From the NCBI GenBank assembly GCA_030267565.1, contig BRXU01000034.1, positions 389,501 through 453,500 of the forward strand: 64,000 nt of DNA. The letters run 5' to 3'. The notes beneath the pieces were generated by a model. That model ran no database searches, was not told the origin of the DNA, and saw only the letters and a program-made list of their open reading frames with translations. This document shows positions 47,001 to 59,000 of this stretch, in pieces. A program made the position numbers and the translations under genes. Position 1 is the first letter of the stretch. Each line of letters begins with the position of its first letter. Source of the stretch: Pleodorina starrii. Taxonomy: Eukaryota > Chlorophyta > Chlorophyceae > Chlamydomonadales > Volvocaceae.

Positions 47001-50000
47001 CTGGACGCGCCGGACGAGGCGCTGCGGCGGCAGCGGCTGCTGCTGCAGGTGGGGGGTCGGGGACCCTCCGGGTCCGGCCGTGTTGTGTGGCCGTGTTTGG
47101 TGCGACACCCGAAGGCGAAACCCGATCCCCCGCATGGCGCTCCAGTGAGCGGCTCACCCGCCGTCGTGCCCTCATACATGCAGCTTACCTGCCCGATCCT
47201 CGCCATGCCCCGCCTCAACTCCGCCCCGCCCTGCGAGTTCGTCTCGCCTGCTAAGTAAAGTCAATCAGGATAGTGCAGCGCGGGAAAGCCTAGGGCGCCT
47301 TCTTCCACATGCCCTCCCTTCCTGCCTCCCTGGCGACCTGCCCGGCCCGGCCCATCTCGGACACAACCACACGCACCCCCGCACCCGACCAACACGCAAT
47401 CCAGGGACTGCACCGCAGCCTGTGTGCCTTCGCCACCTGGCTGATGCATCTGGGCGTACTGGAAGAGGCGGCGTGGGAGCTGCTGTCGGGGCTGGTGGCC
47501 GCATCGGGCGTGGCGGAGCTGCCCGCCGCGCGGGAGGCCGCCGCCGGCGGCCAGCCGCGGCTGCAGCAGGCGCTGATGGGCGTGCGCGCCGCGCTGCGCG
47601 CCGCGCGCTGCGACGCCTTCCCGCAGCACCGGCGTCGCATGTTGGAACCGGGCTGCGGCGGCGGCCTGCAGCGACGGCCGGTCAGCCCGCCGCACAGGTG
47701 GCCCGTGGGTCGTCGTCGTGACAGGTGTACCTCGGCGGCGCCGGCGGCGGCGGCGGCGCTGCCGCCTGCGGCGGCGGCCACGGCGCAACAGCAGGAGCAG
47801 CAGCAGGCGCCGCAGATGCCGAGGAGGCGGCCCCTCGCGTCGCGGCGGTCTCTCGACTCCCAGTGGGACGTCGGGAGGAACGGTGATGGCGGCCGAGTGA
47901 GTGACCCACGGGTCACAACCGCAGAATCGCCAGCAGCGGCGACAAGCAGCGCCGTGACTGCTGTTGCGGCGGCGGCGGCGGCGGCGACTGCGTCGCCTGG
48001 CGCGGCTGCACCACAGCAATGGGCGACGGCCGGCAGAGATGCCGCTGCCGCCGCCGCCGCTAACACCACCCCAACCGCTTTCACCACCACCGTTGGTCCG
48101 CCGCGCTCCCCCGGCGGCTGCCCTCCGTCGGGGTACGCGGCAGCGGCGGCGCTGCGCGCATCCATCACCTCCCTCGCCGGCGTCAAGGCGCTCGGCCCCG
48201 GCGGCGACAGCCCCGGCGGCGGCGGCGGCGGAAAGCGCAGCTCCATCTCCGCCTGCCGAGACAGAAGCTGCGGCGGAGGGCCGCTCAGCCCGACCTTGAA
48301 CACGGGCTGTATCCGAAGCCCCGCCGGCGGCGGCGGTGCCGCCGGCAGTACGGCAGGCAAGGCGTACATCGCGCAGTACGAGCGGCAGCTCTCTGCCGCG
48401 GCGGCGGCGATGGGGCCATCGCGAGCCCGGGTTCCGTCGGCAAGTCTGGGCGGAGCGCGAGCTGCAGCCTCCATTGGGCAGCAGCCTGAGCAGGCGAGGA
48501 CGCCGAGCGGTGCAGGAGTAGCGGCGGCGGTGCCCGGCGGCCGACGCAGGCCGGCCGCAGCGATGGTAAGGGCCCAGCCTGAGTGTTACAGTGTGAGCGT
48601 TACATGCTAGCGTCGGTTGTTGGCTCGTCGCTCAGGATGGGCGCGAGGATGGGGCGACACGGCCAATGGGCTCGCAGCGCAGCGCTGTGCGCTGACTCAT
48701 TATATATGTCCTTCGGCACTCTACACGAATGCGTTTGTGGGCCCGCTGGAGTATGCTGCCGTCTCCGGCCGGCCCCGTGTGTGTGCGTCCCGAGTCTCAC
48801 GCACCGCCATTCTTGTTTGTTCACATGCCTCCTCCCTCCCTCCGTTGCGGTGGCAGGAAGGTCGTCCCGCCGCCTGCGCCGTCGTCCTGGGCAGCGGCCG
48901 ACCGGTAGTGGCGCTGGCGGCCGCGTCGGGGGCGGTGCTGGCGGCCCCTCAGGAGCCCTTCGCCTACCTGCTCAGCTGCCAGGCGGTGGGTGGGGACTGG
49001 GCAGGCGGCGGGGCGGGCGGGCGGGCGGATGGGGCTTGGGGCCGTGACGGAAGGCGGCGGTGAAGCGCTTGCGGAAGCGCATGGGGGGCCGGGCGAGGCT
49101 GCCGGCACCGGGGAAAGGTAGTTGCCCCCCGTCCTCGCCCCCGCCCCCGCATCCCCTGCCCCCCGGATCCCCCGCCCTCGTCTTCCCTCCCACCGCTGCG
49201 GTGTCATCTTACGAATTCACCTCTGCTCTCCGGCTCCACGGGTCCGTTCTGCTAACGACCCCTCTCCGTTCCTTTTGCTGCGGTATCGTATCGTTTTTCT
49301 TACACCACCACCCGCTCCCCTTTCGCGTGCTCTCTCTCTCTCTCTGTCTCTCTCTCTCTGTCTCAGGATGGCAGCCTCCGCATCGCCTCCAGACTGCCTC
49401 TGGCTCACCTGGACGCCGCATACGCCGACAGACTGGACATGACACCGGACGGAGGCACCGCCGCCCTGTCTGTGGCGCCCATGCCGCCGCCGCAGCCGGC
49501 ACGGGCGCCCGCACGGGCGCAGGCCTGTCGGTCGCACGGCGGTGCCCCCTCAGCCTCGGCCCTTACGGGGCCTGCCGGCGGCGGCGCCGCGGCGGGTGCG
49601 GCTGCGGTGACGGACGTGTGCCGGTCTCGTGTCCTGGCGCTGGTGGATGTGGCGGCGGGGCGCATCGTCCGGGAGCTGCGGCCGGGTGAGCATCCTAATT
49701 AGGCCCACCCTTGAGCAATGGCCCAGGATCCGGGGATTCAAGCAGGTTGTTGTCGGCTTGTCGCATGCGGTATATCTTTTTACCTTGAGTGGACCGCTGA
49801 TGTGGATTCCAATTCCTGCAACGGCGAAGGGAACGGCATGCGTGGATCGCACGCGGCGCCGAAAACGAAACCGTGCTTACCTTCCCCCGTCTCCTGTGCT
49901 GCCGCCCTCACGTCAAACCCGCCACTACCCTCGCCGTTCCCTCCCCGCCCTTGCCCTGCCCCCTGCCCCCTCCCCTGCCCCACAGCCTCCCGCAGCCGCG

Positions 50001-51892
50001 TCACTGCCCTCACGCTCAGTCCCACAGCCAACCTGCTTGCCAGCGGCTGCGCGGCCTCCTGGGCGAGGCTGTGGGACGCGCGCGTGGCCAGCAACGGCGG
50101 TGGAGGCGGCGGCAGCAGCGGTGGCGCCGCCGCCGGCGGCGGCGGCGGGCGCTGCGCGCCGGTGCTGTCTATGGCCACGCGGCAGGACGGCGTGTCGGCG
50201 CTGCTGCTAGAAAGCGGTCGGCTGAGGTTGTACACGGGTGGGCGCGACGGCACCGCGGCGGAGTGGGACCTCCGTAAGGTACGGCAACGGCGGTGGGAGG
50301 AGGGTACGGCATGTGAACCGGACATGTACGGCTTGTGTACTGCAACGAAGGTTCGAGTTTGCGGTGAACGCATGCGGTTGCTTGAGATTGTGCAATGGGC
50401 GGCTTGGAGGCGCGGAAGGGCGCTCATGGACAGCACTTGGTAAGGAGCCCCCGCGTAACCCACTCGCCTCTCTTCCCTCCCACTAACCCTTGCTGCCTCC
50501 CTCCTCCCCGAGTGTGCAGCCCAGCTGCCCGGTGCGCATCTACAGCGGCCACGACGGCTGGGTGACATCCCTGGAGCTCCTACATCCCGCCGTCGCCGCC
50601 ACCGCCGCCGACTCGTCCGTGTGCTCGTCGCACCGAACGTCCTCCACTCGCCCCGACGCTGTCCGCCTCACTCGCTCGCTCGACTCACTGGCAGCGATCA
50701 AGGCGGCGGAGCGCGCTGCTGCCGCCTCCCTGGAGCCCCTGGAGCCGTGCCTGGTGACCGGTAGCGCCGACTGGACGGTGCGGGTGTGGGGTCGCCAGGT
50801 CTCGGAGCCCGCTGTCGGTGGCGGCGCGGGCAGCGGCGGGACTGTTTACGAAGCTGCCCGGCCGGGGGGCCGAAGCTCGGCGCCGGGGGCGGCTGCACCC
50901 GGCGTTGACGGCGAGGGCGGGGGTAATGGCGGCGGCGGCAGCCGAGGGGCTGGCGGTGGTGATTGTGGCGGCGGCGCCGGAGGTGGCGCTGCGGCGGCTG
51001 CGCCGCCGACGGCCGCATGCTCGGCGGCGTCAGCTTGGGACCAGGTGCCCTGCTGCCGCCAGCCGCGGGCGGTGCTGTTGGGTCACGGCGCTGCGATCAC
51101 GTCCCTGCACATAGACAAGGTGAGATGGGATGGAGGGAGGGCGCGGGCGGGCGGACGGACGGGTTGGTGTTTGCCGCGATGGGATTGCCGCGTGGCGACG
51201 TTGACGTTACTCGTTGCCAGCACCCTTGCTGATCCACGTTGGCTGCGAACCTGCGATACGACTCATACGAGGGGTCTTCTTTTACTTCTCCCGACCCCAC
51301 TTCGCGCCCCGCCCGCCCGCAGCGTGCCAGCGCCGCGGAGGGCGCTGCCGTGGCCATCTACACGGGAGCACAGGACGGCAGTGTGGGCGCGTGGACCGCC
51401 GACGGCCGCTGCCGGCTGCTGCTGCCCTGCCACGGCGGCGCAGTCACGCTCCTGGCCACGGCCACGCCGCCGCTGACACAGCCGGCGCCAGCGCGCGCGG
51501 TTGCAGCAGTGAGCCCCAACGCACACCATTGCAACGGCTACAGCAGCAGCAGCAACATCCACCATCGTCCTTTCGAGCAGCAGCTCAGCAGCAACATCGT
51601 GGGATCGGTTCCGTTGGGCTGGTCGGGGGCGCCGCTGGGTCCGGCCGGCGCGGCCGCAGCTGCTGCGTTTCCGGCATCGGTTTCGGAGCGGATGCTGGTA
51701 ACGTCGGGGGCGGACGGCTCGGCGGGTTTGTGGTCACTGACCCGTGGGTCGGCCGGGTACACGCCGCTGCTGGAGCGCAGCGAGACGGAGTCGCTGGCGC
51801 GGGTGGCGGCGTGGGACGCGGCGCGGGGGGTGCTGCTTCGCGGCGACGAGCGGGGCGTGGTGCGTGCGTGGGCGCCGGGGATGTCGGGGTGA
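38081..51892 (+). CDS. SCD1: SCD1-like DENN domain and WD40 repeat protein (2,359 aa)
   Basis: Plant SCD1 is a DENN-domain Rab exchange factor acting in post-Golgi traffic and cytokinesis. 22 exons: 38081-38290, 38453-38555, 38868-39022, 39400-39510, 39803-39941, 40423-40516, 40988-41269, 41525-41832, 42131-42198, 42601-42800, 43090-43209, 43392-43685, 43903-44251, 44436-45212, 45540-46041, 46753-47048, 47405-48565, 48857-48985, 49367-49685, 49986-50278, 50520-51119, 51323-51892; all GT-AG and phase-consistent. N-terminal DENN module (about 1-480): [60 protein letters not shown]. The middle matches SCD1 helical segments ([12 protein letters not shown]) but is inflated by low complexity, including a His run near 972-980. 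C-terminal WD40 blades start near 1724 ([34 protein letters not shown]). About twice the length of Arabidopsis SCD1. Least certain: ends of exons 8, 11 and 17. Confidence 0.88.
44916..44969 (+). repeat. Histidine-rich coding run
   Basis: CAC/CAT repeats in exon 14 of the SCD1-like gene give nine consecutive His followed by [10 protein letters not shown] coding trinucleotide expansion, possibly length-variable. Confidence 0.85.
46561..46745 (+). repeat. (CCAACCGA)-type degenerate repeat
   Basis: Irregular tandem ACCGACCAACC units filling the 3' part of intron 15 of the SCD1-like gene, up to the acceptor at 46752. They give open frames of Pro-Thr-Asn-Gln type that I consider non-coding. Confidence 0.85.
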
Positions 51893-52728
51893 GGTTGGGC
51901 GCGGGGGGTTGGAGCTCGGGGTGAGGGCGGGGGGGGCGATGGAGGCGTCTCGCGGGGAGAGCGCGGCCTGTTCCTTGCAGAGTGAGTGAGTTTATGCATT
52001 TAGGGAGTGGGGTGAAACACTGGAACCGTGCATCATCAACCGTGGATCATCAACCATGGAACAATGGGTTTGTCAGCGGCACAAGTTTCCCGGGTTGTGT
52101 TCACCACCCTTCTCCATGGGACACGGTCTGAGCCATTCTGAGGCGCCAAGCACTCGGTGTATTATTGGCTCTCCCTCTCGAAATAACCGCTCGGGCGGAG
52201 GGTCTGGAGCCCACACTAACGCTACGGTAACAACAACCACCCGCCGCAGCTCGGTGACTTCTACAATGAGAGGTACGGGGTTGTACGGTATGGCGCTTGG
52301 AACTGTGTGTCACATGCCTGTCCTTCGCCCGTGCCGTACTATGGTGCCCGCTCCTCCTGGACGCCAGGCAACTGCACTGTCTGGGTCGCCCGCTCAAGCG
52401 TATTAAACCAAAATCGAATGAAGGGGTGCAAATTACCCGCGATGTGATGGGATCGGCGTTCCTCGGCTTTTCCACGATGCACTGCATTTGGGGGCTCTCG
52501 AAGCTTCCTCCAGGTGGCTACGCGTCCATCAGGGTTTGGAGCCCACAGTTATAACAACAACAATAACAACGGGCGTGCGCTTGCGGCTCTGCTGGTTACG
52601 CCCCCTGTTCGTCCGCACGTTCGTCCGCTCATCCCCTGCCCGTCCACACGTCCACCAAACTAGCCCTGCGTATCAGTATGTGTAAGCGTCCGGGCCGTGT
52701 TGCGACCCGGCTCGTCCATCCTATCATA
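51893..52728. other. 3' flank of the SCD1-like gene
   Basis: About 840 bp between convergent stop codons. It should carry the SCD1-like 3' UTR; TGTAA occurs at 52681-52685. No other gene is seen. Confidence 0.6.
52681..52685 (+). terminator. Putative TGTAA polyadenylation signal
   Basis: TGTAA, 789 nt beyond the SCD1-like stop codon and 44 nt before the stop codon of the convergent small gene. Confidence 0.4.
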
Positions 52729-53049
52729 CTAATCTGTCTCGTCCAGCTCGTCCCACAGATCCACAGGCAAATAGTGCACCATGATGATGCACCAGATGAA
52801 GCCGACCATAAAATCCGTGACCCGCAACGACGACGTCATCATTGCCTGCTGAGTGTATGCCCCCCGCATGCCACTTGGGTTTCCCGCCGGGCGGTTCCGC
52901 TAGATCCCAGCGTACCGCGTTCAGTACACGACAAAGCCGCGTACGGCGTGCCAGACCACAAACCCATCGACTTGGCAGATCAGGTATTGTGACAGTAGCT
53001 GCAGCAGTAAAACTCCGATGAATGCATATCTAATGGCTGACGGCGCCAT
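52729..53049 (-). CDS. Small two-helix membrane protein (74 aa), family unknown
   Basis: Exons are 53049-52945 and 52848-52729. The intron runs from a GTACGC donor to a CTCAG acceptor, phase 0; a second AG three bases on (NAGNAG) would drop one Gln. The ATG is immediately preceded by an in-frame TAA, so the frame cannot extend upstream unspliced. The product has one hydrophobic helix near residues 8-25 (YAFIGVLLLQLLSQYLI) and another near 46-62 (FMVGFIWCIIMVHYL), ending in an acidic tail DLWDELDETD. I do not recognise the family; a small subunit of a membrane complex is possible. The start codon is only 17 bp from the right satellite, so its promoter would lie in or beyond the repeats. It could also be the surviving end of an older gene. 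Confidence 0.45.
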
Positions 53050-53065
53050 TTAACGAGCCAATAGA

Positions 53066-56000
53066 TCATATGGTCGAGTAAGGATATATGGTCTTGTCAT
53101 ATGGTGAGGTCGGCCCATATGGTGAGGTCGGGTCATATGGTCAGGTCAGGTCATACGGTCAGGTCAGGTCATATGGTCAGGTCAGGTCACACGGTCAGGT
53201 CGGGTCATATGGTCAGGTCAGGTCATATGGTCAGGTCGGGTCATAGTGTCCGGTCGGGTCATATGGTCAGGTCAGGTCATATGGTCAGGTCGGGTCAGAA
53301 GGTCAGGTCGGGACATATGGTCAGGTCAGGTCATATGGTCAGGTCAGGTCATATGGTCGGGTCAGGTCATATGGTCAGGTCAGGTCATACGGTCAGGTCA
53401 ACTCATACGGTCAGGTCAGGTCATACGGTCAGGTCATACGGTCAGGTCGGGTCATATGGTCAGGTCAGGTCATATGGTCAGGTCAGGTCATATGGTCAGG
53501 TCAGGTCATATGGTCGGGTCAGGTCATATGGTCAGGTCAAGTCATACAGTCAGGTCAGGTCATACGGTCAGGTCAGGTCAAGTCGTACGGTCAGGTCAGG
53601 TCATATGGTCAGGTCAGGTCATACGGTCAGGTCAGGTCATATGGTCGGGTCAGGTCATATGGTCGGGTCAGGTCATATGGTCAGGTCAAGTCATACAGTC
53701 AGGTCAGGTCATACGGTCAGGTCAGGTCAAGTCATACGGTCAGGTCAGGTCATATGGTCAGGTCAGGTCATACGGTCAGGTCAGGTCATATGGTCGGGTC
53801 AGGTCATATGGTCGGGTCAGGTCATATGGTCGGGTCAGGTCATATGGTCAGGTCAGGTCATATGGTCAGGTCAGGTCAAGTCATACGGTCAGGTCAGGTC
53901 ATATGGTCAGGTCAGGATATACGGTCAGGTCAGGTCATATGGTCGGGTCAGGTCATATGGTCAGGTCAAGTCATACAGTCAGGTCAGGTCATACGGTCAG
54001 GTCAGGTCACGTCATATGGTCAGGTCAGGTCATATGGTCAGGTCAGGATATACGGTCAGGTCAGGTCATATGGTCGGGTCAGGTCATATGGTCAGGTCAA
54101 GTCATACAGTCAGGTCAGGTCATACGGTCAGGTCAGGTCAAGTCATACGGTCAGGTCAGGTCATATGGTCAGGTCAGGTCATACGGTCAGGTCAGGTCAT
54201 ATGGTCGGGTCAGGTCATATGGTCGGGTCAGGTCATATGGTCAGGTCAAGTCATACAGTCAGGTCAGGTCATACGGTCAGGTCAGGTCAAGTCATACGGT
54301 CAGGTCAGGTCATATGGTCAGGTCAGGTCATACGGTCAGGTCAGGTCATATGGTCGGGTCAGGTCATATGGTCGGGTCAGGTCATATGGTCGGGTCAGGT
54401 CATATGGTCAGGTCAGGTCATATGGTCAGGTCAGGTCACGTCATACGGTCAGGTCAGGTCACACGGTCAGGTCGGGTCATATGGTCAGGTCAGGTCATAT
54501 GGTCAGGTCAGGTCATATGGTCAGGTCAGGTCACACGGTCAGGTCGGGTCATATGGTCAGGTCAGGTCATATGGTCAGGTCAGGTCATATGGTCAGGTCA
54601 GGATATACGGTCAGGTCAGGTCATATGGTCGGGTCAGGTCATATGGTCAGGTCAGGTCATATGGTCAGGTCAGGTCACACGGTCAGGTCGGGTCATATGG
54701 TCAGGTCAGGTCATATGGTCAGGTCAGGTCATATGGTCAGGTCAGGATATACGGTCAGGTCAGGTCATATGGTCGGGTCAGGTCATATGGTCAGGTCAGG
54801 TCATATGGTCAGGTCAGGTCACACGGTCAGGTCGGGTCATATGGTCAGGTCAGGTCATATGGTCAGGTCAGGTCATATGGTCAGGTCAGGATATACGGTC
54901 AGGTCAGGTCATATGGTCGGGTCAGGTCATATGGTCAGGTCAAGTCATACAGTCAGGTCAGGTCATACGGTCAGGTCAGGTCACGTCATATGGTCAGGTC
55001 AGGTCATATGGTCAGGTCAGGATATACGGTCAGGTCAGGTCATATGGTCGGGTCAGGTCATATGGTCAGGTCAGGTCATATGGTCAGGTCAGGTCATACG
55101 GTCAGGTCAGGTCAAGTCATACGGTCAGGTCAGGTCATATGGTCAGGTCAGGTCATACGGTCAGGTCAGGTCATATGGTCGGGTCAGGTCATATGGTCGG
55201 GTCAGGTCATATGGTCAGGTCAAGTCATACAGTCAGGTCAGGTCATACGGTCAGGTCAGGTCAAGTCATACGGTCAGGTCAGGTCATATGGTCAGGTCAG
55301 GTCATACGGTCAGGTCAGGTCATATGGTCGGGTCAGGTCATATGGTCGGGTCAGGTCATATGGTCGGGTCAGGTCATATGGTCAGGTCAGGTCATATGGT
55401 CAGGTCAGGTCAAGTCATACGGTCAGGTCAGGTCATATGGTCAGGTCAGGATATACGGTCAGGTCAGGTCATATGGTCGGGTCAGGTCATATGGTCAGGT
55501 CAAGTCATACAGTCAGGTCAGGTCATACGGTCAGGTCAGGTCACGTCATATGGTCAGGTCAGGTCATATGGTCAGGTCAGGATATACGGTCAGGTCAGGT
55601 CATATGGTCGGGTCAGGTCATATGGTCAGGTCAAGTCATACAGTCAGGTCAGGTCATACGGTCAGGTCAGGTCAAGTCATACGGTCAGGTCAGGTCATAT
55701 GGTCAGGTCAGGTCATACGGTCAGGTCAGGTCATATGGTCGGGTCAGGTCATATGGTCGGGTCAGGTCATATGGTCAGGTCAAGTCATACAGTCAGGTCA
55801 GGTCATACGGTCAGGTCAGGTCAAGTCATACGGTCAGGTCAGGTCATATGGTCAGGTCAGGTCATACGGTCAGGTCAGGTCATATGGTCGGGTCAGGTCA
55901 TATGGTCGGGTCAGGTCATATGGTCGGGTCAGGTCATATGGTCAGGTCAGGTCATATGGTCAGGTCAGGTCACGTCATACGGTCAGGTCAGGTCACACGG

Positions 56001-59000
56001 TCAGGTCGGGTCATATGGTCAGGTCAGGTCATATGGTCAGGTCAGGTCATATGGTCAGGTCAGGTCACACGGTCAGGTCGGGTCATATGGTCAGGTCAGG
56101 TCATATGGTCAGGTCAGGTCATATGGTCAGGTCAGGATATACGGTCAGGTCAGGTCATATGGTCGGGTCAGGTCATATGGTCAGGTCAAGTCATACAGTC
56201 AGGTCAGGTCATACGGTCAGGTCAGGTCACGTCATATGGTCAGGTCAGGTCATATGGTCAGGTCAGGATATACGGTCAGGTCAGGTCATATGGTCGGGTC
56301 AGGTCATATGGTCAGGTCAAGTCATACAGTCAGGTCAGGTCATACGGTCAGGTCAGGTCAAGTCATACGGTCAGGTCAGGTCATATGGTCAGGTCAGGTC
56401 ATACGGTCAGGTCAGGTCATATGGTCGGGTCAGGTCATATGGTCGGGTCAGGTCATATGGTCAGGTCAAGTCATACAGTCAGGTCAGGTCATACGGTCAG
56501 GTCAGGTCAAGTCATACGGTCAGGTCAGGTCATATGGTCAGGTCAGGTCATACGGTCAGGTCAGGTCATATGGTCGGGTCAGGTCATATGGTCGGGTCAG
56601 GTCATATGGTCGGGTCAGGTCATATGGTCAGGTCAGGTCATATGGTCAGGTCAGGTCACGTCATACGGTCAGGTCAGGTCACACGGTCAGGTCGGGTCAT
56701 ATGGTCAGGTCAGGTCATATGGTCAGGTCAGGTCATATGGTCAGGTCAGGTCACACGGTCAGGTCGGGTCATATGGTCAGGTCAGGTCATATGGTCAGGT
56801 CAGGTCATATGGTCAGGTCAGGATATACGGTCAGGTCAGGTCATATGGTCGGGTCAGGTCATATGGTCAGGTCAGGTCATATGGTCAGGTCAGGTCACAC
56901 GGTCAGGTCGGGTCATATGGTCAGGTCAGGTCATATGGTCAGGTCAGGTCATATGGTCAGGTCAGGATATACGGTCAGGTCAGGTCATATGGTCGGGTCA
57001 GGTCATATGGTCAGGTCAAGTCATACAGTCAGGTCAGGTCATACGGTCAGGTCAGGTCACGTCATATGGTCAGGTCAGGTCATATGGTCAGGTCAGGATA
57101 TACGGTCAGGTCAGGTCATATGGTCGGGTCAGGTCATATGGTCAGGTCAGGTCATATGGTCAGGTCAAGTCATACAGTCAGGTCAGGTCATACGGTCAGG
57201 TCAGGTCAAGTCATACGGTCAGGTCAGGTCATATGGTCAGGTCAGGTCATACGGTCAGGTCAGGTCATATGGTCGGGTCAGGTCATATGGTCGGGTCAGG
57301 TCATATGGTCAGGTCAAGTCATACAGTCAGGTCAGGTCATACGGTCAGGTCAGGTCAAGTCATACGGTCAGGTCAGGTCATATGGTCAGGTCAGGTCATA
57401 CGGTCAGGTCAGGTCATATGGTCGGGTCAGGTCATATGGTCGGGTCAGGTCATATGGTCGGGTCAGGTCATATGGTCAGGTCAGGTCATATGGTCAGGTC
57501 AGGTCACGTCATACGGTCAGGTCAGGTCACACGGTCAGGTCGGGTCATATGGTCAGGTCAGGTCATATGGTCAGGTCAGGTCATATGGTCAGGTCAGGTC
57601 ACACGGTCAGGTCGGGTCATATGGTCAGGTCAGGTCATATGGTCAGGTCAGGTCATATGGTCAGGTCAGGATATACGGTCAGGTCAGGTCATATGGTCGG
57701 GTCAGGTCATATGGTCAGGTCAGGTCATATGGTCAGGTCAGGTCACACGGTCAGGTCGGGTCATATGGTCAGGTCAGGTCATATGGTCAGGTCAGGTCAT
57801 ATGGTCAGGTCAGGATATACGGTCAGGTCAGGTCATATGGTCGGGTCAGGTCATATGGTCAGGTCAGGTCATATGGTCAGGTCAGGTCACACGGTCAGGT
57901 CGGGTCATATGGTCAGGTCAGGTCATATGGTCAGGTCAGGTCATATGGTCAGGTCAGGATATACGGTCAGGTCAGGTCATATGGTCGGGTCAGGTCATAT
58001 GGTCAGGTCAAGTCATACAGTCAGGTCAGGTCATACGGTCAGGTCAGGTCACGTCATATGGTCAGGTCAGGTCATATGGTCAGGTCAGGATATACGGTCA
58101 GGTCAGGTCATATGGTCGGGTCAGGTCATATGGTCAGGTCAGGTCATATGGTCAGGTCAGGTCATACGGTCAGGTCAGGTCAAGTCATACGGTCAGGTCA
58201 GGTCATATGGTCAGGTCAGGTCATACGGTCAGGTCAGGTCATATGGTCGGGTCAGGTCATATGGTCGGGTCAGGTCATATGGTCAGGTCAAGTCATACAG
58301 TCAGGTCAGGTCATACGGTCAGGTCAGGTCAAGTCATACGGTCAGGTCAGGTCATATGGTCAGGTCAGGTCATACGGTCAGGTCAGGTCATATGGTCGGG
58401 TCAGGTCATATGGTCGGGTCAGGTCATATGGTCGGGTCAGGTCATATGGTCAGGTCAGGTCATATGGTCAGGTCAGGTCAAGTCATACGGTCAGGTCAGG
58501 TCATATGGTCAGGTCAGGATATACGGTCAGGTCAGGTCATATGGTCGGGTCAGGTCATATGGTCAGGTCAAGTCATACAGTCAGGTCAGGTCATACGGTC
58601 AGGTCAGGTCACGTCATATGGTCAGGTCAGGTCATATGGTCAGGTCAGGATATACGGTCAGGTCAGGTCATATGGTCGGGTCAGGTCATATGGTCAGGTC
58701 AAGTCATACAGTCAGGTCAGGTCATACGGTCAGGTCAGGTCAAGTCATACGGTCAGGTCAGGTCATATGGTCAGGTCAGGTCATACGGTCAGGTCAGGTC
58801 ATATGGTCGGGTCAGGTCATATGGTCGGGTCAGGTCATATGGTCAGGTCAAGTCATACAGTCAGGTCAGGTCATACGGTCAGGTCAGGTCAAGTCATACG
58901 GTCAGGTCAGGTCATATGGTCAGGTCAGGTCATACGGTCAGGTCAGGTCATATGGTCGGGTCAGGTCATATGGTCGGGTCAGGTCATATGGTCGGGTCAG

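Noticed and set aside
52678..52992. Plus-strand 104-codon frame overlapping the small membrane-protein gene
   Set aside because: It is antisense to a better candidate on the minus strand and has a His/Asp/Arg-rich, non-protein-like composition.
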